Shown here: positions 55,899 to 64,000 of the stretch, in pieces
How positions within the stretch are numbered: the stretch's first letter is position 1
Layout of the letters: every line of letters begins with the position of its first letter
Origin: Perognathus longimembris pacificus
Lineage: Eukaryota; Chordata; Mammalia; Rodentia; Heteromyidae
DNA length: 64,000 nt
Direction of reading: 5' to 3'
NCBI RefSeq assembly: GCF_023159225.1
Contig: NC_063181.1
Coordinates: 22,842,073 to 22,906,072 of the forward strand
Made by a program: the position numbers and the translations under genes
The notes under the pieces: generated by a model
Databases searched by the model: none
What the model was told of the DNA's origin: nothing
What the model saw: the letters and a program-made list of their open reading frames with translations, nothing else

Positions 55899-56114
55899 TT
55901 TTTTATTTATTTATTTATTTTTGGCCAGTCCTAAGCCTTGGACTCAGGGCCTGAGCACTGTCCCTGGCTTCTTCCCGCTCAAGGCAAGCACTCTGCCACC
56001 TGAGCCACAGCGCCCCTTCTGGCCGTTTTCCATATATGTGGTGCTGGGGAATCAAACCGAGAGCTTCATGTGTAGGAGGCAAGCACTATTGCCACTAGGC
56101 CATATTCCCAGCCC
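55899..56114 (-). mobile_element. IDL-Geo dimeric SINE with 14-bp duplication, minus strand
   Basis: T-rich tail including (TTTA)n to about 55922, reversed right half (GGCCAGTCCTAAGCCTTGGA, CACTGTCCCTGGCTTCTTCC, GCCACCTGAGCCACAGCGCC) and reversed ID half (GGGGAATCAAACCGAGAGCT, CCATATTCCCAGCCC). Duplication ATGAATTTCTTTTA is exact at 55885-55898 and 56115-56128. On the element's strand the site is TTTT/AAAAG, the L1 endonuclease consensus. Confidence 0.92.
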
Positions 56115-56228
56115 ATGAATTTCTTTTAAAAGGAGAATTCAGATAAAATTACCTTTTATAATAACTTCTGGAAAAAATCCTGTTTTACAAAAATAATAGT
56201 GCCTAGCAATCTACCTACTATGCAAAAT

Positions 56229-56320
56229 ATGGTGGCAACATGCCTACTACTCAGAGGCTGTTAGAATGAGGGTGACTTTGGGGCCGCATGGGCCCTGAGT
56301 CAAAAATCAGTGATAATATA
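56229..56320 (+). repeat. B1-like fragment (weak)
   Basis: ATGGTGGCAACATGCCTACT and ACTCAGAGGCTGTTAGAATG show a degraded B1 pattern. Confidence 0.35.
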
Positions 56321-56439
56321 GCATCATGATGTGTGGCATGCAAAGACAAAACAGGTATTATTTTTTAAATCACCCAATTGCACCCTATTATTTGCTAGGT
56401 GAGGTGAGATTTACTGTGAGTAAAAGCTACGACTTCAAT

Positions 56440-56482
56440 TGTATCAGGCAACCACTCTACCACTAGCCTAAATTCTCAGCCT
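56440..56482 (-). repeat. reversed ID fragment (weak)
   Basis: GCAACCACTCTACCACTAGC and CTAAATTCTCAGCC resemble the reversed ID 5' half. Confidence 0.4.
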
Positions 56483-58966
56483 TCCAAAAAGGATATTTTT
56501 GCACTAATCTGAAGACAGTCGTCCTTATTAAATGTCTCAGAGATTTAGTATGGGATTACTTAAAAGCTTTACTGTTTATACAACCTAGAAAAATGATTCA
56601 GAAATCACACACATACACATAGATACCAAATTCACAGAAAGGGGGAAATAAAAAAGGTACAAAATTGGTATCTGCTTTGTATTTGTTTTTAAATCTACTA
56701 TTACTATAGCTAGAAAAGTAAAACCATTTTCAGTTGAATCTGCCTCACTGGATTTCAACCTCAGTCATTGTCTAAAGTGCTGGGTAACTTTTCTCCTCAA
56801 ATACTACTTCAAAATGCCCATTTTGTTTATTTTTTTTCCATAAGCTTATGGATATTTGATGGACCTGGCACAGGAGAGAGGAGAAAGGGCATCTCTTCTT
56901 TGGTTCTTCAAGTGTGCTTTCTGACCATAGTGATTTTCAGGCTTCATGGCACATTGGATGCTGGCTTGTCTCATCATTCTGGCACTGTTGTCTTTCATTC
57001 CAAAAGCAAATGTAGCATTTCAAATGTCGGAAATGTGCTATAGATTCTTTTTGGCAGCAGGAAGTCAGTTTGACTTTCATGCCTTTAAGAAATATATAAT
57101 GTTATGACCAAAATTAGTACTCTGAAATTATTTTGCTCTTGCTCTGAAATTGGAAAGGACTAATATGCATCTATTATGTGATTATACATATATATATGGA
57201 CCCCCTTTGACAGGCAGCCAGGTTCTAACATCTCTTTTTTACTAGAAATCAACTTTCATATATTCATGTATTCATTTGGCATGATAAGAGAAACCGACAA
57301 GGATAAAAAAAAAGGCACATAAAAAACTTAAACTGATAAAAAGTCAGGTTTATTAGAATAGAGAGTAATTGACCTGTGTATTTCTATATGACAGTGGGCC
57401 AAGTTCATGTGCAGTACTGTGCTACACAAATCACTAACATATCCAGAAATACTTTAAATGAATCAAGATTTAATAAATTTTTGCCTATTGGAATATTAAA
57501 AACCTGGAGTTAAAAACTATTATCTAATTTAGTTTTTTTAATCAATTGTAACTTGATAAGCTTTTGTTTTGTCTTGCTTCATCTTATCTAGTGTAGTTAT
57601 ACTAAGCCACATGTAGTCATTTAAAAGGAATGGTTTGGCATGCACATCATCCTGTGACACATTATAATAAATCCAATCCCCTTACCTCCCCAAGATAGCA
57701 TATGTTAAATTAATTAAAAATAAAACTTTTAACTGTATTTGTAAGAGTACCAAGAAATTGTCGCAACTGAAAAGCACCTGGAGCTTATGTTTTAGAATCC
57801 CTGTAGTTATGCTCTATTGGTGAAAATTTTGAATAATATAGGAAATGGGTTGTCTTAATTCACATCCCAAGAGTAATTACTTTTCTCTCATTGGTGTCCT
57901 CATCTAAATATCCATAATGCATTTTTATTTTCAGCAGCTGCTTAATATGTTATTCAGGTTAAAGTATGGGTAAGCTTAGTCATATAAAACCTTTGAGACA
58001 TTAAGGAATGTGATATTTCTGACCAGCTGCAAAAATGGTAAGCTCTTAGAAAAAAAGCATAATAAAACAAAAAAGGTATAGTAAGAATATTAGTCTTTTT
58101 TCTTCCTGTGTTTTTCCTCTCATGTTTCCTTTTCTTTCCAAAAAGAAAATCTCTAATAGAACTCTAACCTTTAAAAGTTCTTTGAGTTGAGTGATTCTTC
58201 ATTATTGGGCTGTCTCATGATTTTTTTTAAAAATTTCAGTTTAACATTTCTTTTTCTCAATATATTTACAAGAGTTTGCTCCTGGATTGAACTAAGATTA
58301 ATAACTCATGATTTCAATCAGATCATTGACAATATGCATATGTGACCAAGTCAAGACTACTGTTAAGGTCAAAACTGATTTCCCACAGCAATAACAACAA
58401 TGTGATTTTCAGATAGGATTTTCTGAAAAATAATGACTGTATCCATACATCCTTGCAATGAATATTCTTATTCATATTCATTCCTCTTAACAACATCAAA
58501 AGATTTCATTGATCTTAAAACACCCAAGGCTGCAATACAGTTCTTTAAAAAACTAATCATCTTATGGTAATATGTTGACAGCATTCCTGTCTACATCAGT
58601 ATTATTATGTTTTGGTCAAAATTTTGTCTGTCAGCATATTATAGATGTGAATGACGAAACACTTAATTCTAAAGCAATAAATCTCTATTTCTAACATGGT
58701 ATCCTATAGCTTGGAGCACCATAATAGTGAATAAATCTCCAACATTACTTTTTAATAATCTGTAATATGAACAATTTAGAATTTATTAGTTTTTCAATAA
58801 TCAAATATAAAGCCATTAACACATTATAAGTAAGAGACACTCAGGCCTTTTATTATTGTGAATGGTATATGCATATGTTGAATTATTTTTATTTTTTGCA
58901 TTTTTTTAGTACTTTGCTAACAAAACAATAGAACAAAACCTTCATAAAATGTAGTCTTCTAAACTT
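56483..58966. other. AT-rich unique noncoding sequence
   Basis: About 2.5 kb with no recognised element. The 91-residue frame at 56768-57043 has no known domain. Confidence 0.45.
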
Positions 58967-58979
58967 AAAGAAAATGCCA

Positions 58980-59064
58980 GCTGCCACATGCTATACCCTA
59001 CTCTCGAGTGTGGCCCAGAAGTTTGACTCTCCAAATAAACTCTTTTCTGCCTGAAAAAAAAAAA
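58980..59064 (+). pseudogene. very short processed retrocopy of a polyadenylated RNA
   Basis: About 74 nt of sequence (CTGCCACATGCTATACCC ... CTTTTCTGCCTG) ends in a 14-nt A tail at 59054-59067 (its last bases overlap the duplication). A canonical AATAAA signal lies at 59034-59039, about 15 nt before the tail. An exact 13-bp duplication AAAGAAAATGCCA is at 58967-58979 and 59065-59077, and the site reads CTT/AAAG. The parent RNA is unknown. The CCAAATAAACTC end resembles the R region of some LTRs as well as an mRNA 3' end. Confidence 0.75.
59034..59039 (+). promoter_or_regulatory. polyadenylation signal of the retrocopy
   Basis: Canonical AATAAA about 15 nt upstream of the A tail, the expected spacing for a cleaved and polyadenylated transcript. 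Confidence 0.75.
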
Positions 59065-59077
59065 AAAGAAAATGCCA

Positions 59078-60279
59078 AAAGGACTCATTTTCCAATAAGG
59101 AACTAAAAATCATTTTGAGGAGAAAAACTGTCAGGTGTTATCTGAAAGAATCAACAAGCAAAGAGGAAAACAGGTATTAGTATAAAAAGATAAGAGATTG
59201 GTTTTCCTAAAAGTCAGTTACATTTTCCTATGCTATTTAAGTGAATTGTTAAAAATCCATCATTTTGGATAAAGCCAAAGGAAAAGCCAGAAAGTCCATC
59301 ATGTTGATGTTTTCTATATGTGTTGAACATCGTTCTGGAAATGGAGACGATTGAGGACATTTTTCATACTTTATCTGAAAATCTGATATCAGTATATCTC
59401 TCCAAAACTAAGCTTTATATTTCAAACATTGAATGCATGCCTGAAGATTCACATGTACATTTTTAAAAATATTGTTAATGTTGAATAAAAAACACTATAC
59501 TTTGGCCCTCAATTGTAGTAGAAATGAATCATGATATTATTATTTCCAAAACATTTATCTGTGCAGGTGCTAGCATAAAAATGAAAGCATATTCTAAGAT
59601 TTGCCTTGGGAACAGATGTTTTTGAAAATATTGTTGAACAAAAAGCAAGCCAAAAAAGTAGGGAAACATTTCAATCTGAATGTGTTATATGTTGGGATTT
59701 CTGGAGACAAGAAAACTGCTAGAGAAAGCTGAGCAGTTCTTTTAGGTGCAGTTTCTCTTTTATTTTTTTTTAAATAGTGAAAATAGCATGTCAAGGGAGA
59801 TAGAGGACAGCAACATAGACCTAGTTGGCCAGTAAACATCATTTACTTAAATACCAAATTTGTAACGTTCTTTGCTTACTTAGAAAGTGGATTTGGGGGA
59901 TGTGTTCAGGGTCATAGGCACAGAAGTTACCAAGCCTGAATGATGGCAGAGGTCAGGAATGGAATTCTACATCCTAGCCCTAGTGTTGGGAGCCCTTGGG
60001 GGACACCAGAACTGAGAATATTAGAATTGCAAGAACGGAAATTGGACACAAGTCCTAAGAGTCTGATGTGACCTATGGAGACACAGACAATGCCTTGCCT
60101 CTGACAACCCTCACATCTGCCTCACACTCTGTCCCTAGGGTGTGCCTGGAAATCACAAGACTGTTACTAACAGAAGATGGTTAAAAACGGCTTTATAAAA
60201 GTGAAATGCTTCATATCAATGCTGACAATTCAGAGCTATAAAGACTTTATATCAAATAATTTCATGTTTTAGTAGTAGT
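59078..60279. other. unique noncoding sequence
   Basis: Nothing recognised with confidence. Confidence 0.4.
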
Positions 60280-60530
60280 TAATAATATTCCCTAACACAT
60301 TCATTGGCTATATACTAAATGTGTATTTAATATGATCTTGCTTAATTTCTACATAAACCTATTAATTAAATGCTATTATGATTCCCAATTTTCAGGTGAG
60401 AAAACTGAGTTTAAGAAAATGTTTTGTAAGTAATGTGTCTGATCATAAGTGGTAGAGAGGGAATTTCAGCAAGTCTAGCTATTAGTCTGGTACTTTACGC
60501 CACACTATGCAGACTCCTACCTTGAAACTA
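60280..60530 (-). repeat. MIR SINE, minus strand
   Basis: GCTTAATTTCTACATAAACC, GATTCCCAATTTTCAGGTGA, GAAAACTGAGTTTAAGAAAA, GGTAGAGAGGGAATTTCAGC and GGTACTTTACGCCACACTAT follow the reversed MIR order. Confidence 0.7.
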
Positions 60531-63029
60531 TTTCCAGTCTTGTGAATGTGAATTTGGTATTTTGAGAAAAGATGGGTGAGACCTAAATTCAACTTAACCT
60601 TTTTGCTCACAAAATGAATTAGTACTGGGCCATAGTTAATGTGACTCTGGTACTGTCACCTTAGATTGATTAACATCAATCACCCATACAGAATAATTAA
60701 ATATATGCCCCCCCTCCTTCAAACACAAATGTTTGTATATGGTGACAATTTTTTTATATATCCCCACCATTTTGGGAGCACTCGGGGACTCTTCTGTGAA
60801 AGGAGTTTGATCTAGAAGTTTATAAAAATTAAAAAGTAGAGAATAACTGCAATTATGTCTCTGGTAAATACGTATCAGATAAAGTATTACTCACATAAAT
60901 CAGTTAAAAGAGATTAGGCTCAGAACTATTAAAAGAAAACTTCTGTGCAACCATACTGCTGTCGAGGCAGAACCCTGTGGACAGGATTATAAATCATTGG
61001 CATTACTACCAAGATTGAAAAGCGGGTCTATACGAAACTATAGGTATATCAAGGTCATGAGGAGTTAAAGCCATTATACAAATCAATCAACAGTTTGAAA
61101 TTCTCTTTTTAAATATCATCTACTTACATGACATGTCTCAAGATAGAGAGGTGAATAGTTTCCTTAAGTCCTGTCTATTACTTCCCATTGGGAAGCTATT
61201 TGCTTAACTGATAGTCTTGATGGCCAATGATTAAAAAAAAAAAAAAAAAGAAATCACATGCTATAGAAATAATTCTAGTTATGTTGGACATGAATAAGAC
61301 TATTCTTAAAGTAATTTCAAAAAGCATGTAGTATCACCTAAGAAGTGACATTTTTAAATAAAATTTCACTGTTGGCCAAGTTAAAACTTGAAATTTCTCT
61401 GAGCCTTTAGATGATTGGTTCATAATTACCTTCATTATCATTGTTCTTCACTATTTCATGTTCTCTTTCTTGCCATCCACATGGAGAAAAAGTAAACAGA
61501 GACTATATTAACCCCAAAGTAATGGGTACTAATATGAGTGATATATTATACAATATTACTTACAGAAACTAGTGTCCAAAACAAGAATAAATTCTAGCCC
61601 TTGGCACTATATATTCTTCTCCTGCATCAAAGTTCCTCCCCTTACACTTTATGAAATAAGCCATGGAAGATAAAATAAAGTTATATAATTTTAATTCCTA
61701 TTTGTTTCTGGATATGTTTGAGTATTCTAAAAGCATTCAGACGAAGACTTGCATTAGTAAATGTCTAACCTCTGGTCATGAGTATTTTCCAGTTTTGTGC
61801 AATCAGAGCAAGAAAGAAAACAAAATATGACAAAGAGCATCAAAGGGAAGTTAGATGTCTGTTCTCACATTCATATGAATCAGATCTATTTTTATGCTTA
61901 TTAGAGTTCTTTTAAAACAAAAGAAAATAAAATGAGGTATGAAAAAGAAAAAAGAAACCATCAAAGTGCTTTCTAATCAGCAGGGAATATTCAATTCTTG
62001 ATTTGCAACCTAACTTTGTCTTTACCAGCTAGCTAGAGTCCTCCCAGCCCCGACCCCGGGGACCATAATGGTCCTGCAGAATTCCCAGGTTGCTGCTGAA
62101 GCTCATCATTCTGGATTGCTATTGGTTGAAGGTCAAATCTAACTGCCAGCTTTGCAACTCTGCTTCTCTGTTAGGCAATTGCCCTGGGAAATGAATCCCA
62201 CTGTGGCTGTAAAGAAACTGTTTTAAGATAACTTCTTAAATGCTTCTGGTAAAATACCTCTCATCTTTGAGCCCAGTCTTCTTTTTCTTGTCTGTGTAAA
62301 AACTATTTGTAATGCAAATGTGTTCCTTTCTCATGAACACCTCTGAAGCCAGGCAAGTTTTTCTAATCCAGTAATCATGCTTATTTATCAATGGACAGCT
62401 GGACATCTCCATATTCTTTTTAAAAAAAGACAGTGTAAACTGTACTGTTAGAAGCTACTAAAGTCAAACAAGTAGTGAACCATAGAGTCCTTTGAAATAT
62501 GGCACTGTGAGATAAATTTGCATCTTTGAAACTGAAGGCTTAAATGCACTGGTGATATAGAAAGCATTACTGGATTGATTTGACCTGTTGTCACATTGAC
62601 ATTGCTGCTTCTGTTGTTGGCTTCGAGGAACCTCCTAACCAAATCCCTGATGCCTTAAAAATTAATTATGATAAGAATTTCTTTTCAGTTCAGACTGTTG
62701 AAGAAAGCCTCACGTACTGGCTGCAAATTATGAAGTGTAAATTAGGGCATCACTGAGCAGGAACGGTCCCAAGAAACCAATTTAAGAATTCCCTCCAGAT
62801 TTGGTAGGGACCTGGAAATAGTCCCTTCTGGAGAAAGAAGTTGAAATTAGAATCCACTTGTCATTCAATTTCACTGCATACTGGGATCAACCTTTGGGGA
62901 AGAATGTGCTAAATATAGGTGGACAATTTGTTTTCAGTTTTTACTTCTTATTGTACAATTCTCAAGGCTTTATGAAAAAATAATCAACAGTTGCCATACA
63001 CCTATTAACTCATTTAAGAGTTATAGAAG
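60531..63029. other. unique noncoding sequence, partly conserved-looking
   Basis: No repeat recognised. 62000-62800 has balanced composition and a small CpG group (CCCCGACCCCGGGGACC near 62048) but is not a CpG island. No gene. Confidence 0.4.
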
Positions 63030-63104
63030 ACTAGAGATACATTTCAGTAGTTGAATGCTTGCCTAGCATGTATATGGACATGTGTTTGATCCCTACACTA
63101 AAAA
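63030..63104 (+). repeat. ID-like monomer SINE
   Basis: CTAGAGATACATTTCAGTAG, TTGAATGCTTGCCTAGCATG and GTGTTTGATCCCTACACT (B-box region), followed by an A tail (about 63101-63109). Confidence 0.65.
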
Positions 63105-63115
63105 AAAAATGTAAA

Positions 63116-63254
63116 TTTGCTAAATTTAGGGGCGTACATCTACAATCTCAGCACTTGGAAAGTTGAAGAAGGAGATCATGAGTTCAAGGCTAGCCTGAGC
63201 TACACAGCAAGTTCTAGACGCCAGGGATCTATAGAGAACCACTGTCTCATGAAA
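63116..63254 (+). repeat. B1 SINE
   Basis: GGGGCGTACATCTACAATCT, CAGCACTTGGAAAGTTGAAG, GAGTTCAAGGCTAGCCTGAG, CTACACAGCAAGTTCTAGAC and GAGAACCACTGTCTCATG follow the whole B1 order. It lies directly after the ID element. Confidence 0.75.
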
Positions 63255-63684
63255 ATGAGAACATACCAATTCTATGACTGGATGTTTTTATTTTTACCTC
63301 CTATTACAGGTATGCACTGTGAGTCAAAGGGTGGAAGTCACCACCCTTCCATGACTCTGGTCCTTGTTTCTATAATGCAAATGCTAATTGCCCAAACAAT
63401 TTGACTCCATTTCTCAACTCTCTTCCTATTGGGAATATAATTGCTAAATGATAGTAGTTGATGGTTTTGAAAGTTTGATCAGATCAATACTGTTGCTTTA
63501 AAAACCTGTCTTGCACACAACATGTGGGAGAGTTCTGGGCCGATTTCCAAAGCCTTTCAGAGAGCTTGGAGCAGAAATGAACTTGCTCTTCTATGCTTTT
63601 CCATTCTTCTGGCCATTGGACTTTGACTTTACTCTCTCTCCAGCCAGTTTCCATTTGGTCATTTGCTTTTTAATCTGCTTTCAT

Positions 63685-63685
<1 letters not shown>
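63255..63685. other. unique noncoding sequence
   Basis: Nothing recognised. Confidence 0.35.
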
Positions 63686-63750
<65 letters not shown>

Positions 63751-63753
63751 TCT
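63686..63753 (+). repeat. (CT)n microsatellite
   Basis: About 30 near-pure CT units, then CCCTCTCT. The Ser/Leu run in the 137-residue frame at 63511-63924 comes from this array. Confidence 0.95.
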
Positions 63754-64000
63754 GAATTTTTTAATACTTTACTATCATTTTCAGAGTTCTGCTTAGGTTG
63801 TTTAAAATATTTTCTCAGTAGGACTTCGATGAAGGAGAAAAGAAAATATTGGTCATTCCTTCACATCTTTAAAACCTTTCTTGCAAATCACCTTATATTT
63901 GTACAAGTTAAAGCTGAATCCTAAGTATCTCTGAATATATGAAATATGCAGTATAAAAGTTTTCACAGCTGTGAACAATATGGCTCCATTATTCTTTGAG
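63754..64000. other. unique noncoding sequence
   Basis: Nothing recognised. Confidence 0.35.

Noticed and set aside
62040..62110. possible CpG island promoter
   Set aside because: Only a short cluster (CCCCGACCCCGGGG). The surrounding hundreds of bases are CpG-poor, and no transcript start or exon pattern is evident.
63511..63924. 137-residue frame with a long Ser-Leu run
   Set aside because: The run comes from a (CT)n array. The remainder is AT-rich noncoding sequence with no family resemblance.

Overview
This window looks like nuclear DNA from a mammal, most likely a geomyoid rodent (kangaroo rats, pocket mice, pocket gophers). It contains several dimeric SINEs with a tRNA-Ala/ID-like left half and a distinctive right half ending in GGACTGGC plus an A-rich tail. 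That is the layout of the IDL-Geo SINE, which I know as restricted to Geomyoidea. The placement rests on recalled family structure plus the sequence and was not checked against a database. The presence of B1/7SL-type monomers, LINE-1 (L1), MaLR-type LTRs and worn MIR/L2 copies is also normal for a rodent.

I see no host protein-coding gene, tRNA gene, rRNA or CRISPR array. Open frames are short and mostly cross repeats or AT-rich DNA. The one recognisable protein is a 191-residue C-terminal piece of L1 ORF2 at 49057-49632, inside a 5'-truncated L1 (49055-49975) bounded by a perfect 15-bp target-site duplication. The window reads as an intron or a gene desert.

Layout: 1-4.9 kb holds L1 3' ends, an intact IDL-Geo SINE and two older minus-strand SINEs. 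5.7-10.2 kb holds an ancient L2-like piece, a MaLR LTR, a 50-bp AT palindrome, three SINEs, a probable ERV LTR and a compound microsatellite. 10-18.5 kb is AT-rich and repeat-poor. 18.5-25.1 kb has SINEs, a MaLR LTR, MIR/L2, a possible noncoding exon, and an older minus-strand L1 interrupted by an IDL-Geo. 25-40.9 kb is mostly unique sequence with a MaLR LTR, MIR/L2 fragments and several stretches resembling conserved noncoding DNA. 40.9-45.9 kb is SINE-rich, with a polypyrimidine tract beside a G-rich L1 3' UTR. 49-56.5 kb carries the L1 with ORF2, B1-type SINEs, a run of three B1-like units, an old L1 ORF1-like fragment and an IDL-Geo with a clean duplication. 56.5-64 kb is mostly unique, with a tiny processed retrocopy (58980-59064), a MIR, and an ID plus B1 pair near the end.

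The parts cohere as an L1 retrotransposition landscape. L1 supplies the reverse transcriptase and endonuclease, and the SINEs and the retrocopy carry L1-type marks (TT/AAAA-like sites, target duplications, A tails). The most interesting pattern is a single tRNA-like right-hand module joined to two different left halves (ID-like and B1/7SL-like). Others are one insertion site used twice, an L1 whose RNA apparently ended early, and SINE tails that have become microsatellites.
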